From assembly GCF_016411825.1 (NCBI RefSeq), contig NZ_JAEKMH010000001.1:124001-188000 (forward strand): a DNA stretch of 64,000 bases. The letters run 5' to 3'. The notes below the pieces were generated by a model. That model had not been told where the DNA came from. It did not search any database and saw only the letters and a program-made list of their open reading frames with translations. This DNA is from Devosia sediminis. GTDB lineage: Bacteria > Pseudomonadota > Alphaproteobacteria > Rhizobiales > Devosiaceae. The translations under genes and the position numbers were made by a program. Below, piece by piece: positions 29,142 to 39,102 of this stretch; position 1 is the stretch's first letter, and each line of letters opens with the position of its first letter.

Positions 29142-30050
29142 ATGTCCATTCTCGTCAACAAAGACACCAAGGTTCTCGTGCAGGGCCTCACCGGCAAGAC
29201 CGGTACCTTCCATACCGAACAGGCACTGGCCTATTTCGGCACCCAGATGGTGGGCGGCGTGAACCCCAAGAAGGCTGGCGAAGTCTGGACCTCGGGCCTC
29301 GACGCCTCGGCCACCCTGCCGGTTTTCGCCACCGTTGCCGAAGGCCGCGAAAAGACCGGCGCCAATGCCTCGGTCATCTATGTGCCGCCTCCGGGTGCCG
29401 CTGCCGCCATCGAGGAAGCCATCGACGCGGAAATCCCGCTGATCGTGTGCATCACCGAAGGCGTGCCGGTCATGGACATGGTCCGCGTCAAGGCCAAGCT
29501 GGAAAAATCGAAGTCCCGCCTGATCGGGCCGAACTGCCCCGGCGTCCTCACCCCGGAAGAATGCAAGATCGGCATCATGCCGGGCTCGATCTTCTCCAAG
29601 GGTTCGGTGGGCATTGTTTCGCGCTCGGGCACGCTTACCTATGAAGCAGTGTTCCAGACCACCAATGAAGGTCTCGGCCAGACCACCGCTGTCGGCATCG
29701 GCGGCGACCCGGTCAAGGGCACCGAATTCATCGACGTGCTCGAAATGTTCCTGGCCGATGAAGCCACCAAGTCTATCGTCATGATCGGCGAAATCGGCGG
29801 CTCGGCCGAAGAAGAAGCGGCGCAGTTCCTGATCGACGAGGCCAAGCGCGGCCGCAAGAAGCCGATGGCCGGTTTCATCGCCGGTCGTACCGCTCCGGCA
29901 GGCCGCACCATGGGCCATGCCGGTGCCGTGATTTCCGGTGGCAAGGGTGGCGCGGAAGAAAAGATCGCGGCCATGGAAGCGGCCGGCATCAAGGTCTCGT
30001 CCTCGCCGGCCCGCATCGGCAAGACCCTGGTGGAAGTGCTTAAAGGCTAA
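29142..30050 (+). CDS. sucD: Succinyl-CoA synthetase alpha subunit
   Basis: 302 residues. The CoA-binding Rossmann domain starts [20 protein letters not shown], with [20 protein letters not shown]-type spacing. [20 protein letters not shown] follows, and the phosphorylated active-site histidine lies in [13 protein letters not shown]. The ATG at 29142 gives the family N-terminus; the open frame upstream overlaps the secreted-protein gene in another phase and is not coding. Confidence 0.97.
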   Translation: MSILVNKDTKVLVQGLTGKTGTFHTEQALAYFGTQMVGGVNPKKAGEVWTSGLDASATLPVFATVAEGREKTGANASVIYVPPPGAAAAIEEAIDAEIPLIVCITEGVPVMDMVRVKAKLEKSKSRLIGPNCPGVLTPEECKIGIMPGSIFSKGSVGIVSRSGTLTYEAVFQTTNEGLGQTTAVGIGGDPVKGTEFIDVLEMFLADEATKSIVMIGEIGGSAEEEAAQFLIDEAKRGRKKPMAGFIAGRTAPAGRTMGHAGAVISGGKGGAEEKIAAMEAAGIKVSSSPARIGKTLVEVLKG

Positions 30051-30057
30051 CGAGAAT

Positions 30058-30318
30058 ACCCCCACCTAGCCTCCCCCTGATAGGGGGAGGGATACATCGT
30101 GGATGGGGCACTATCGAGCGTCATACGCCACACTGTCCCTTCCCCTCCTTCAGGGGGAGGCTAAGTGGGGGATCAGCCGACTGGCCCTCGGGTCGAGCCC
30201 GAGGGCGGCGCGGAGTTCGGGGTGAGATCATGCTCATCCGCACCCCTTTCACCCTCCCCCTCGAGGGGAGGTACCGAAGCTTGGCCGTGAGCCTGAGCGA
30301 AGGTAGGGAGGGGGTGTT
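30058..30318. repeat. Family B repeats in the sucD-sucA gap
   Basis: The 577-base gap starts with a long inverted pair: CCTCCCCCTGATAGGGGGAG with CCCACCTAGCC on one side, CCTCCTTCAGGGGGAGG with GGCTAAGTGGGGG on the other. The palindrome GGCCCTCGGGTCGAGCCCGA comes next near 30182. A third unit (CACCCTCCCCCTCGAGGGG ... GGTAGGGAGGGGGTG) follows. From 30319 to 30627 no gene is seen; this stretch presumably carries the sucA promoter, which I could not define. Confidence 0.7.
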
Positions 30319-30627
30319 CAAAAAGACAAGACGGACTGGACGCAAAGGGCCAGAATCGTCCATCTGCGACCAATGTCGGTCGCGCTTCGGTCACGGTTCG
30401 GTGTTAATCGGGACCGCGTCGGCCGGACAGGCTAGGCTGCCACGCCGAACGGGTCGGCAACGACTGGAAATCTATACGAGCCGCGGCCCTGCTCAGGGGT
30501 CGCTACACTTAACAGGATACTAAGGATAAGCGGTCAGTATCCGCACAAAATTCAGGGACCGCATGAAACCGGCTTGGCCGGTTCGTTGAGAAGGATGGCA
30601 GGGCGCAAGGTCCTGCGACACAAAGCG

Positions 30628-33600
30628 ATGACACGACAGGAAAAGAACGACACGTTCTTGCTGACCTCGTTCCTCTATGGGGGGAACGCCGACTACATCG
30701 AGCAACTTTACTCCCAGTTCAAGACTGATCCTTCCAGCGTCGATCCGACCTGGTCGAGCTTCTTCTCCCGGCTCGACGACAGCCAGGCCGAGGCCCAGAA
30801 GAGCGCCGACGGCCCGAGCTGGGGCCGCAAGGACTGGCCGCGCGCCGAGGGTGGCGATCTGGTCAGCGCCATGGATGGCGACTGGGGCCAGGTGGCCCTG
30901 AAGGTCGAAAAGGCTGCGGGCAAGAAGGCCGCTGCCGAGGGCAAGCCGGCGCCCGCCGCTGCCGATGTGCTGCAGGCCACCCGCGATTCGATCCGCGCCA
31001 TCATGATGATCCGTGCCTATCGCATGCGCGGGCACCTGCATGCCGATCTCGACCCGCTGCGCCTGAAGACCGACGATCCGGCGCCCGAACTCGATCCGGC
31101 AAGCTACGGCTTCACCGAGGCCGATTACGGCCGCAAGATCTTCATCGACAACGTGCTGGGCCTCGAATACGCCACCGTCCCCGAGATGCTGGCCATTCTC
31201 AAGCGCACCTATTGCGGCACTGTCGGCATCGAGTTCATGCATATCTCGGATCCCGAAGCCAAGCAGTGGATCCAGGAGCGCATCGAGGGGCCGGACAAGG
31301 AAATCACCTTCACTGCCGAAGGCAAGAAGGCCATTCTCTCCAAGCTGGTCGAGGCTGAAGGCTTCGAAAAATTCCTCGACGTCAAGTATACCGGCACCAA
31401 GCGTTTCGGCCTCGATGGCGGCGAAGCGACCATTCCGGCGCTCGAGCAGATCATCAAGCGCGGCGGCGCCCTGGGCATCAAGGATATCGTGCTGGGCATG
31501 GCCCATCGCGGCCGTCTCAACGTCCTGACCCAGGTCATGCAGAAGCCGCATCGGGCCCTGTTTCACGAATTCAAGGGCGGCGCTTTCTACCCCGACGACG
31601 TCGAGGGTTCGGGCGACGTGAAGTACCACCTGGGTGCTTCCTCAGACCGCGATTTTGACGGCAACAAGGTGCACCTGTCGCTGACCGCCAACCCGTCCCA
31701 CCTCGAGATCGTCGATCCGGTGGTGCTGGGCAAGTCGCGCGCCAAGCAGGACCAGCATATTTCGCCCGAGCACAAGCTCATCGACATCGCCACCGAAGGC
31801 AAGCCGGACCGCTCCATGGTCCTGCCGCTCCTGATCCATGGCGATGCGGCCTTTGCCGGCCAGGGCGTCATCGCAGAGTGTCTGGGGCTTTCCGGCCTCA
31901 AGGGGCACCGCACCGGCGGGTCGATCCACTTCGTCATCAACAACCAGATCGGCTTCACCACGAGCCCGATGTTCTCGCGCTCGTCGCCGTACCCGACCGA
32001 CGTTGCCAAGATGATCGAGGCACCGGTCTTCCACGTGAACGGCGATGATCCGGAAGCGGTGGTGTTTGCTGCCAAGGTGGCTGTCGAGTACCGCCAGAAG
32101 TTCGGCCGCCCCGTCGTCATCGACATGTTCTGCTATCGCCGCTTCGGCCACAATGAAGGCGATGAGCCCAGCTTCACCCAGCCGCTCATGTACTCCAAGA
32201 TCCGGAGCCACAAGACCACGCTGGAACTCTATTCGGAAAAGCTGATCGGCGAGGGTCTGGTCAACCAGGCCGATGTCGACAAGCTCAAGGCCGATTGGAA
32301 GGCCAAGCTCGAGACCGAGTTCGAGGCCGGCCAGGACTATCGGCCGAACAAGGCCGACTGGCTCGACGGCCAGTGGAAGAGCTTCAAGCCGGCGCTGGAC
32401 GAAGGTCCGCGTCGTGGCGAGACCGGCGTCGATCTCGACAAGCTCGTCGCCATCGGCACCCAGCTCACCAAGGTCCCGCCCGACTTCAACGTCCACAAGA
32501 CGGTGAAGCGCTTCATGGACAATCGCCTCAACATCATCGAGAGCGGCGAGGGCGTCGATTGGGCGACCGCCGAGGCCCTGGCCTTCGGCACCCTGGTCAT
32601 GGAAGGCCATCCGGTGCGTCTGTCCGGCCAGGATTGCGAACGCGGCACGTTCAGCCAGCGCCATTCGGTCCTCAATGACCAGCAGGTGGACGGCAAGACC
32701 TATACGCCGCTCAACAACCTCTCGCCCGACCAGTCGCGCTACGAGGTCATCAACTCCATGCTCTCGGAAGAGGCGGTGCTGGGCTTTGAATACGGCTACT
32801 CGCTGGCCGAGCCCAAGGCGCTGACCTTGTGGGAAGCGCAGTTCGGCGATTTCGTGAATGGTGCGCAGGTCGTCATCGACCAGTTCATCTCCTCGGGCGA
32901 GCGCAAGTGGTTCCGCATGTCGGGCCTCGTGATGCTGTTGCCGCATGGCTATGAAGGGCAGGGGCCGGAGCACTCTTCCGCGCGTCCGGAACGCTTCCTG
33001 CAGCTTTGCGCTGAAGACAATATGCAGGTCGCCAACTGCACGACGCCGGCCAACTACTTCCACATCCTGCGCCGTCAGTTGAAGCGCGACTTCCGCAAGC
33101 CGCTGATCCTGATGACCCCCAAGAGCCTGCTGCGCCACAAGCGTGCCGTCTCTGGCCTCGTGGAACTGGGTCCGGACAGCGTCTTCCATCGTCTCCTCTG
33201 GGACGATGCCGAGGCCCCGGGCCTGCCCAAGACCACGATCAAGCTGGCTTCCGACGAGAAGATCCGCCGCGTCGTGCTCTGCACCGGCAAGGTCTATTAT
33301 GATCTGCTCGAAGACCGCGAGAAGAAGGGCATCGACGATGTCTATCTCCTGCGCATCGAACAGCTCTACCCGTTCCCGGCCAAGGCGCTGCTCGACGAAC
33401 TCAGCCGCTTCCCCAATGCGGAAGTGGTCTGGTGCCAGGAAGAGCCGCGCAACATGGGTGCATGGGCCTTTATCCAGCCCTATGTTGAATGGGTGTTCGA
33501 CCAGATGGGTCGTGGCAACCAGCGTGTCCGCTATGTCGGTCGCGCCGCTGCCGCCTCGCCGGCCACCGGCCGCATGAGCGTGCACCTGGAACAGCTCCAG

Positions 33601-33630
33601 GCGTTCCTCGACGACGCGTTCGCGCAGTAA
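30628..33630 (+). CDS. sucA: 2-oxoglutarate dehydrogenase E1 component
   Basis: 1000-residue thiamine-diphosphate enzyme that decarboxylates 2-oxoglutarate and passes succinyl to SucB. Landmarks are NDTFLLTSFLYGGNADYIEQ at the N-terminus, MAHRGRLNVL, HLGASSDR, IHGDAAFAGQGVIAECL, NNQIGFTTSP and the thiamine site through CYRRFGHNEGDEPSFTQP. LLPHGYEGQGPEHSSARPER lies in the C-terminal half. The ATG at 30628 gives the usual short N-terminal leader; an ATG at 30595 would add 11 residues and has its purine run too close. It is followed by sucB after 24 bases. Confidence 0.96.
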   Translation: MTRQEKNDTFLLTSFLYGGNADYIEQLYSQFKTDPSSVDPTWSSFFSRLDDSQAEAQKSADGPSWGRKDWPRAEGGDLVSAMDGDWGQVALKVEKAAGKKAAAEGKPAPAAADVLQATRDSIRAIMMIRAYRMRGHLHADLDPLRLKTDDPAPELDPASYGFTEADYGRKIFIDNVLGLEYATVPEMLAILKRTYCGTVGIEFMHISDPEAKQWIQERIEGPDKEITFTAEGKKAILSKLVEAEGFEKFLDVKYTGTKRFGLDGGEATIPALEQIIKRGGALGIKDIVLGMAHRGRLNVLTQVMQKPHRALFHEFKGGAFYPDDVEGSGDVKYHLGASSDRDFDGNKVHLSLTANPSHLEIVDPVVLGKSRAKQDQHISPEHKLIDIATEGKPDRSMVLPLLIHGDAAFAGQGVIAECLGLSGLKGHRTGGSIHFVINNQIGFTTSPMFSRSSPYPTDVAKMIEAPVFHVNGDDPEAVVFAAKVAVEYRQKFGRPVVIDMFCYRRFGHNEGDEPSFTQPLMYSKIRSHKTTLELYSEKLIGEGLVNQADVDKLKADWKAKLETEFEAGQDYRPNKADWLDGQWKSFKPALDEGPRRGETGVDLDKLVAIGTQLTKVPPDFNVHKTVKRFMDNRLNIIESGEGVDWATAEALAFGTLVMEGHPVRLSGQDCERGTFSQRHSVLNDQQVDGKTYTPLNNLSPDQSRYEVINSMLSEEAVLGFEYGYSLAEPKALTLWEAQFGDFVNGAQVVIDQFISSGERKWFRMSGLVMLLPHGYEGQGPEHSSARPERFLQLCAEDNMQVANCTTPANYFHILRRQLKRDFRKPLILMTPKSLLRHKRAVSGLVELGPDSVFHRLLWDDAEAPGLPKTTIKLASDEKIRRVVLCTGKVYYDLLEDREKKGIDDVYLLRIEQLYPFPAKALLDELSRFPNAEVVWCQEEPRNMGAWAFIQPYVEWVFDQMGRGNQRVRYVGRAAAASPATGRMSVHLEQLQAFLDDAFAQ

Positions 33631-33654
33631 CCCGAACAAGAAGGACAATTTTCA

Positions 33655-34947
33655 ATGTCGACAGAAATCCGCGTCCCGACCCTGGGTGAAAGCGTGACCG
33701 AGGCCACCATCGGCCAGTGGTTCAAGAAGGTGGGTGACAGCGTCGCCGCCGACGAGCCCATCGTTGAGCTCGAGACCGACAAGGTCACTATCGAAGTCCC
33801 GGCGCCCGCCGCCGGCGTGCTCGAAGCCATCGCTGCTCAGCCGGGCGAAACCGTCGATGTGGGCGCTCTCCTCGGCGCCATCGGCGTTGGCGCCGGCGCA
33901 ACGGCCACGGCGCCTGCCGCTGCCCCGGCTCCGGCCAAGGCCGAAGTGCCTGCCGCCAATGCCGCCGGTCCCGAACCGGTCAAGCCGGCCGCCCCCACTT
34001 TTGGCACCGACCGCGCTCCCGCGCCCTCGGCCCAGAAGCTGATCAACGAGAACAATCTCGATGCCGGCAATATCGCGGGTTCGGGCAAGTCGGGCCAGGT
34101 GCTCAAGGAAGACGTGCTCGCCTCGCTGGCTCGGCCGGCCGCTGCCGCTTCGGCTCCTGCCGCTGCACCCGCTGCCGCTCCTGCACCAGCCCCGGCTGCT
34201 GCCAAGGCTCCGGCCGCGCCGCGCGCCCCGGTCTCGGCTGACGATGCTGCCCAGGAAGAACGGGTCAAGATGACCCGCCTGCGCCAGACCATTGCCCGCC
34301 GCCTCAAGGACGCGCAGAACACCGCCGCCATGCTCACCACCTTCAACGAGGTGGACATGAAGCCGGTGATGGACCTGCGCAACTCCTACAAGGAGCTCTT
34401 CGAGAAGAAGCATGGCGTCAAGCTGGGCTTCATGGGCTTCTTCACCAAGGCCGTGGTGCACGCACTCAAGGAAATCCCGGCCGTCAATGCCGAGATCGAC
34501 GGCGATGACCTGATCTACAAGAAGTACGCCCATATCGGCGTGGCCGTCGGCACCGACAAGGGCCTCGTCGTTCCGGTCGTGCGCAATGCCGACCAGATGT
34601 CGATTGCCGAGATCGAAAAGGAAATCGGCAATCTCGGCAAGAAGGCCCGTGATGGTCAGCTTTCCATGGCCGACATGCAGGGCGGCACCTTCACCATCTC
34701 CAATGGTGGTGTCTATGGCTCGCTGATGTCGACACCGATCCTCAATGCCCCGCAGTCTGGCATCCTGGGCATGCACAAGATCCAGGAGCGTCCGGTCGTG
34801 GTCGGCGGCCAGATCGTCATCCGTCCGATGATGTACCTGGCGCTGAGCTACGATCACCGCATCGTCGATGGCAAGGAAGCCGTGACCTTCCTCGTGCGCG
34901 TCAAGGAATCGCTCGAGGCGCCCGAGCGCCTCGTGCTCGACCTCTAA
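33655..34947 (+). CDS. sucB: 2-oxoglutarate dehydrogenase E2, dihydrolipoyl succinyltransferase
   Basis: 430 residues with one lipoyl domain (lipoylated K43 in [14 protein letters not shown]) and an Ala/Pro linker. The peripheral subunit-binding domain reads [14 protein letters not shown]...[14 protein letters not shown] second Ala/Pro linker leads to the catalytic core, ending in the active-site [15 protein letters not shown]. It forms the core of the complex with SucA and Lpd. A hairpin terminator follows, so the lpd gene 2.5 kb downstream probably has a separate transcript. Confidence 0.96.
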   Translation: MSTEIRVPTLGESVTEATIGQWFKKVGDSVAADEPIVELETDKVTIEVPAPAAGVLEAIAAQPGETVDVGALLGAIGVGAGATATAPAAAPAPAKAEVPAANAAGPEPVKPAAPTFGTDRAPAPSAQKLINENNLDAGNIAGSGKSGQVLKEDVLASLARPAAAASAPAAAPAAAPAPAPAAAKAPAAPRAPVSADDAAQEERVKMTRLRQTIARRLKDAQNTAAMLTTFNEVDMKPVMDLRNSYKELFEKKHGVKLGFMGFFTKAVVHALKEIPAVNAEIDGDDLIYKKYAHIGVAVGTDKGLVVPVVRNADQMSIAEIEKEIGNLGKKARDGQLSMADMQGGTFTISNGGVYGSLMSTPILNAPQSGILGMHKIQERPVVVGGQIVIRPMMYLALSYDHRIVDGKEAVTFLVRVKESLEAPERLVLDL

Positions 34948-34971
34948 AGTCGCCACAGTTTTGCTGTCTTG

Positions 34972-35003
34972 AGGGGCCCGCATCGCGGGCCTCTCTCGTA
35001 TTT
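34972..35003 (+). terminator. Rho-independent terminator after sucB
   Basis: GAGGGGCCCGC, an ATC loop and GCGGGCCTCTC form a strong stem followed by a T-rich tail (TCGTATTT), 24 bases after the sucB stop. Confidence 0.8.
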
Positions 35004-35092
35004 GACGTTAAGGTGACCGGCGCGATGGCTGGCGGTAACAATGTGTTAGCGAATTATGCCGCTATGCAGAGCCGAAGTTACGGAGTGATGCG

Positions 35093-35539
35093 TTGCGCGC
35101 ACCTAGAATTCTGACCGTGCTGGTCCTCGCCCTGCCGCTCCCCGTCGCGGCACAGGACCAGGCCGACGTCGACCTCATAGGCGAACTCATGGCCTTCCAT
35201 GGCTCCAAAGCCATTGTCGAGGTGATGAGCACCCATTGCTACGAAACCACGGGGCTCGACGGCGCCTATAAGGACGCGGCAGCCAACTGGTATCTCAGGA
35301 ATATCGGCTATCTGGACCTGGCCGACCGGGTGATCGCCCGGCTGGGCGGCGGGGTCGAAGGCCAGCAAAAGGCTGCAGAGACCTATGGCGGCACGCAGAT
35401 CATGACCGCCTATAACCAGGCGCCGGACAAGGACAGCTTCTGCCGCACCTTTCTCGAACAGGTCCAGAGCGAAAGCCTCGACATCGACCAGCAACTGCCC
35501 GACATCCTCAAGCGGGCACAGGATATTTCTGCATCCTGA
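35093..35539 (+). CDS. Small secreted helical protein of unknown function
   Basis: 148 residues with a signal peptide (ILTVLVLALPLPVAAQ). A mostly helical mature domain has two cysteines (STHCYETTG and DSFCRTFLEQV) that may pair. The start is TTG at 35093, supported by GGAG seven bases upstream; the nearby ATG at 35088 is out of frame. I recognise no family. It lies after the sucB terminator, the first of four small envelope genes between sucB and lpd. Confidence 0.75.
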   Translation: MRAPRILTVLVLALPLPVAAQDQADVDLIGELMAFHGSKAIVEVMSTHCYETTGLDGAYKDAAANWYLRNIGYLDLADRVIARLGGGVEGQQKAAETYGGTQIMTAYNQAPDKDSFCRTFLEQVQSESLDIDQQLPDILKRAQDISAS

Positions 35540-35605
35540 CCCGTCCGGGGACTGGTCAGACTTCCCGCAGCCGCGCTAATCTGCAGCGATCTTGGGGAGA
35601 TTTAC

Positions 35606-36103
35606 ATGCGCCTGCCGCTGATTATTGCCCTGTCACTTGCCGTCGTCCTGCCTTCGACTGCCGGTGAGTGCACGCTCTACAATGCTCGCTACAAGCAACC
35701 CGATGCACCCTGGTGGCTGACATTCACGCAGGTGCCGCAATTCGGTGCGCCCAACCAGACGGCGGCCTTCTATATCGAACTGCCCAATTCCGGCGTGACC
35801 ATTGACGGTGGCGTCAGCGTACCCAACGGCTTCGGCGCGCCGCTCTGGTCCATTTCCGGGCCGTGCAGCGGCGAAGAAGGCGCCGAGACCTGCACCTTCC
35901 TCACCGAAGACAGCAATCCCTCCATCTACGGCATCTATGACGGCAAGGTAACATTCCTCAGTTCCGAACGCGGCTCGGCAGCGCCCGAACAGGTGATCCT
36001 GCCGCAACTATCCGTCAGCCTTTGGTATTCCAGCTACCGCCAGGATGAGTGGGACGGCGACGTTTCGCCCGGCGATGCCTTCGAACTGGTCGGCTGCGAC
36101 TAA
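35606..36103 (+). CDS. Cysteine-containing secreted protein of unknown function
   Basis: 165 residues: a signal peptide (LPLIIALSLAVVLPSTAG) and then a beta-rich domain with five cysteines (GECTLY, GPCSGEEGAETCTF and VGCD at the very end among them). Aromatic strands include APWWLTFTQVPQFG and VSLWYSSYRQDEWDGD. I recognise no family. GGGGAGA lies upstream of the ATG. The cysteine arrangement, with one at the extreme C-terminus, suggests a disulfide-stabilised periplasmic domain. Confidence 0.7.
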   Translation: MRLPLIIALSLAVVLPSTAGECTLYNARYKQPDAPWWLTFTQVPQFGAPNQTAAFYIELPNSGVTIDGGVSVPNGFGAPLWSISGPCSGEEGAETCTFLTEDSNPSIYGIYDGKVTFLSSERGSAAPEQVILPQLSVSLWYSSYRQDEWDGDVSPGDAFELVGCD

Positions 36104-36133
36104 CCCTTCTCTTCCCAACACAGCGATTTTGAC

Positions 36134-36523
36134 ATGAGCATTGAACTCACGCTCCTCATCTGGAGCGCCGTCCTGGCCTTTGCCTATCTCGGCGTGCAGT
36201 CGACCCTCTACCGGATGGATTATGGCGTTGCCCATGCCAATAGCCAGCGCGACAATGAGCGCCCACCCAACAAGTGGACCGTGCGGGCGCAGCGGGCGCT
36301 GAGCAATTTTCTCGAGACCTATGCCATCTTCATCGCACTGGCGGTGGCGACCCAAATTTCGGGCCGCTCCGACGGCCTCACCCAATGGGGCGCGATCATC
36401 TGGTTCGCGGCGCGCTGGGCTTACCTCCCAGCCTATTTCATCGACATCAAGCAGTTGCGCTCAGGCATCTGGTCGATCTCGCTGATCGGTCTCCTGCTGC
36501 TGTTCGTCGGCGTGGCGTTTTAG
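36134..36523 (+). CDS. MAPEG-family membrane protein
   Basis: 129 residues with four predicted helices: ELTLLIWSAVLAFAYLGVQS, the region around NFLETYAIFIALAVATQISG, WGAIIWFAARWAYLPAYF, and SIWSISLIGLLLLFVGVAF-like at the end. The cytoplasmic loop RAQRALSNFLETY with Arg and Glu and the RWAYLPAYFI helix match the MAPEG glutathione/eicosanoid-metabolism fold as it occurs in bacteria. The catalytic role in bacteria is generally unproven. It starts 30 bases after the previous gene. Confidence 0.85.
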   Translation: MSIELTLLIWSAVLAFAYLGVQSTLYRMDYGVAHANSQRDNERPPNKWTVRAQRALSNFLETYAIFIALAVATQISGRSDGLTQWGAIIWFAARWAYLPAYFIDIKQLRSGIWSISLIGLLLLFVGVAF

Positions 36524-36598
36524 GGCTGGTCCAAAGCTCGATTGTCACCCCGGCGCAAGAACGGGACGACACAAGGTATTTTGCCCTCCTCACACAGC

Positions 36599-36675
36599 GT
36601 TATTCCCGCGAAAGCGGGAACCCCTGTTTCCCTTGCAGCGTCGCGAACCGAGGTTCCCGCTTTCGCGGGAATGAC
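36599..36675. repeat. REP-like palindrome pair, family A copy 5
   Basis: GTTATTCCCGCGAAAGCGGG and CCCGCTTTCGCGGGAATGAC flank a centre with TCGCGAACCGAGG. It occupies the middle of the 290-base gap before the LysE-type gene; nothing else is seen there. Confidence 0.85.
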
Positions 36676-36813
36676 CCGGCGTTTTTTGCGTTCGCTAGGG
36701 CCGGACCGCACCCGGCCATGCCTAACCGGCAGGGGTGCGCCGCCGACCCTGCGTTGCTCCGTGCACGGCTCTGGTGTAACCGTTACCGCGCTTTCTCGTG
36801 GTGGTGGCGGGCG

Positions 36814-37446
36814 ATGAATTTTCCCTGGTTCGAGTTTCTGGGCCTGATGCTGGCCTTTGGCATCAACGCGGTCATCCCTGGCGCCGATTTTGCCATGGTG
36901 CTGCGGCAGGCGGTGGTGCATGGACGCCGCGAGGCGCTGCTGACCTCGGCCGGCATTGCCACCTCGATCCTCGTCCACGGCACCTATACCCTGCTCGGTG
37001 TCGGCGTCATCGTCGGGCAGTCGCTGCTCTTATTCAATATCCTCAAATGGGCCGGCGCGGCCTATCTCGTCTGGCTTGCCATCTCGGCCCTGCGCAGCCC
37101 ACCGCCGCAGCCGCCCGTGGTGGGCGATGGCGCTCCGGCCCGTAAGGGCGACATGGCGGCCTTTGCGCTCGGCTTCCTCACCAATCTGCTCAATCCCAAG
37201 GCCGTGCTGTTCTTCCTCGCGCTGTTCACCTCGCTGGTGTCGGTTCGGACGGCGGGCGAAGTGAAGGTGATTTATGTGGGCAGCATGAGCCTCATGCTTT
37301 TTGCCTGGTTCGCATTGGTCTCGGTTTTCTTTACGACCCCTTCGGTGCGGCAGGGCTTTTTCCGTTTCGGCCGGTGGTTTAATCGGGTCACCGGCATTAC
37401 ATTCCTGGCGCTGGCTGTGCGTGTCGCACTCGCGCAGCAGCGCTGA
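36814..37446 (+). CDS. LysE/RhtB-family amino acid exporter
   Basis: 210-residue inner-membrane exporter with about six helices. The diagnostic N-terminal motif is AFGINAVIPGADFAMVLRQA (the family's PGPD region, here PGAD), followed by RREALLTSAGIATSILVHG. LKWAGAAYLVWLAI and LGFLTNLLNPKAVLFFLALF follow. It would export an amino acid or derivative by proton exchange. The start at 36814 puts the family N-terminus first; the frame upstream is repeat DNA. It ends 21 bases before lpd and may share its transcript. Confidence 0.88.
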   Translation: MNFPWFEFLGLMLAFGINAVIPGADFAMVLRQAVVHGRREALLTSAGIATSILVHGTYTLLGVGVIVGQSLLLFNILKWAGAAYLVWLAISALRSPPPQPPVVGDGAPARKGDMAAFALGFLTNLLNPKAVLFFLALFTSLVSVRTAGEVKVIYVGSMSLMLFAWFALVSVFFTTPSVRQGFFRFGRWFNRVTGITFLALAVRVALAQQR

Positions 37447-37467
37447 CAACTTCGCTGAGGCAAGACA

Positions 37468-38877
37468 ATGGCTGACCAATTCGACCTTACCATCATCGGC
37501 TCGGGCCCGGGCGGCTATGTCTGCGCCATCCGCGCAGCGCAGCTTGGCATGAAGGTGGCCGTTGTGGAGAAGTGGCCGACCCTCGGTGGCACCTGCCTCA
37601 ATATCGGCTGCATTCCCTCCAAGGCGCTGCTGCATGCTTCCGAACTGTTCGAGGAAGCGGGCCATGGCTTCAAGGCTATGGGCATCGACATTCCGGCCCC
37701 GGTGCTCAACCTCAAGCAGATGCAGAACCATCGCGCCGAGACCGTCGCCTCCAATGTCGGCGGCGTCGATTACCTGTTCAAGAAAAACAAGATCACCGTC
37801 TTCCGCGGCATCGGATCGATCCCGTCGGCCGGCAAGGTGCTGGTGACGCCGCAGAGCGGCGCGCAGCAGGAAATCGCCACCAAGAACATCGTCATCGCCA
37901 CCGGTTCGGTTTCGGCCAACCTGCCGGGCATCGAGATCGACGAGAAGCAGATCGTCACCTCGACCGGCGGCCTCGTCCTCGACCAGGTCCCGAACAAGCT
38001 GGTCGTCATTGGCGCCGGCGTCATCGGCCTCGAGCTTGGCTCGGTCTGGATGCGCCTTGGCGCCCAGGTCACCGTGGTGGAATATCTCGACCGCATCCTG
38101 CCCGGTATGGACAGCGAAGTGGCTCGCCAGTTCCAGCGCATGCTGCAAAAGCAGGGAATGGAGTTCAAGCTCTCGAGCAAGGTCGCGGGCATCGACAAGC
38201 AGGAAGACGGCTCGCTCAAGCTGCGCGTCGAGCCCGCCAAGGGCGGCGAGGCCGAACTGCTCGACGCCGATGTGGCGCTGGTCGCCATCGGCCGCAAGCC
38301 GTTCACCGAGGGCCTTGGCCTCGACCTTGCCGGCGTGGCGCTGGACGAGCGTGGCCGCGTGCGCGTGGATGCGCACTACAAGAGTTCGGTCGATGGCATC
38401 TACGCCATTGGCGACGTCATCACCGGTCCGATGCTCGCCCACAAGGCCGAGGACGAAGGCATTGCCGTGGCCGAAATCCTGGCAGGGCAGGCGGGGCACG
38501 TGAATTATGCGGCCATCCCGGCGGTGGTCTACACCAATCCGGAAGTCGCTTCGGTCGGCAAGACCGAGGACGAATTGAAGGCCGAGGGCGTGAATTACAA
38601 AATCGGGAAATTCCCCTTTACGGCCAATGGTCGCGCCAAGGCGATGCTGGCGACGCAGGGCTTCGTGAAGATCCTCGCCGATGTCGATACCGACCGCGTT
38701 CTGGGCGCGCATATCGTGGGCAAGAATGCCGGCGAAATGATCCATGAGCTTGTAACGCTTATGGAATTTTCGGGCGCCTCGGAAGACCTCGCCCGCACGA
38801 CCCATGCCCATCCGACGCTCAGCGAGGCCATCCGCGAGGCGGCGCTTTCGCTCGGCGATGGGGCCATCCACATCTAA
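37468..38877 (+). CDS. lpd: Dihydrolipoyl dehydrogenase (E3)
   Basis: 469-residue flavoprotein that reoxidises lipoyl groups of SucB. It has the FAD loop [17 protein letters not shown], the redox disulfide in [17 protein letters not shown] and the NAD domain [38 protein letters not shown] and the C-terminal dimer motif [15 protein letters not shown] with the catalytic His-Glu pair follow. It is separated from sucAB by four small genes and a terminator, so it probably has its own promoter or shares one with the LysE-type gene. It could also serve other 2-oxoacid complexes. Confidence 0.96.
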   Translation: MADQFDLTIIGSGPGGYVCAIRAAQLGMKVAVVEKWPTLGGTCLNIGCIPSKALLHASELFEEAGHGFKAMGIDIPAPVLNLKQMQNHRAETVASNVGGVDYLFKKNKITVFRGIGSIPSAGKVLVTPQSGAQQEIATKNIVIATGSVSANLPGIEIDEKQIVTSTGGLVLDQVPNKLVVIGAGVIGLELGSVWMRLGAQVTVVEYLDRILPGMDSEVARQFQRMLQKQGMEFKLSSKVAGIDKQEDGSLKLRVEPAKGGEAELLDADVALVAIGRKPFTEGLGLDLAGVALDERGRVRVDAHYKSSVDGIYAIGDVITGPMLAHKAEDEGIAVAEILAGQAGHVNYAAIPAVVYTNPEVASVGKTEDELKAEGVNYKIGKFPFTANGRAKAMLATQGFVKILADVDTDRVLGAHIVGKNAGEMIHELVTLMEFSGASEDLARTTHAHPTLSEAIREAALSLGDGAIHI

Positions 38878-38913
38878 CCGGAGGGGGTCCTGGACCCCTT
38901 TGATGAACAGCAA

Positions 38914-38937
38914 AACCCCGGGGTCAGCCCCGGGGTT
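38914..38937. terminator. Terminator after lpd
   Basis: A perfect 10-bp stem AACCCCGGGG/CCCCGGGGTT with a TCAG loop starts 36 bases after the lpd stop and is followed by CTTCGTC. A strong GC stem with a short T-containing tail. Confidence 0.75.
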
Positions 38938-38957
38938 CTTCGTCAAAAGTCATCATA

Positions 38958-38981
38958 CAACATACCATTTATTGTATGTTG
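38958..38981. promoter_or_regulatory. Inverted repeat, likely GntR-type operator of the uronate TRAP operon
   Basis: CAACATAC, an 8-base A/T-rich spacer and GTATGTTG form a perfect inverted repeat in a conspicuously AT-rich island. It overlaps a possible -35 TTGACT (38979-38984). It lies 121 bases before the dctP-type ATG and downstream of the lpd terminator. The GntR/FCD regulator gene at 41970-42710 in the same operon is the natural candidate ligand-responsive repressor. Seen: the symmetry. Inferred: the regulator. Confidence 0.55.
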
Positions 38982-39102
38982 ACTTGTCACTTCTTCTTCC
39001 ATACCAGTTTACGCAAGACCCGTGGATCGGCGAACGAAAACCGGGTCGGGCGGCAAGGGGGTGGGACCCCGGCGCCGCAAGGGACCTTTTGGGAGGACTA
39101 CC

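Noticed and set aside
30319-30627. tRNA or small RNA in the sucD-sucA gap and other long gaps
   Set aside because: No cloverleaf with a TTCGA-type arm and CCA-ready acceptor, and no clear sRNA promoter-terminator pair, could be made out by eye.
31642-33648. Long minus-strand frames opposite sucA (also 12772-14853 opposite tamB, 26257-28710 opposite mdh/sucC, 33652-34983 opposite sucB, 37030-38946 opposite lpd)
   Set aside because: All mirror well-identified plus-strand genes and consist of His/Arg/Gly/Ala-rich low-information sequence.
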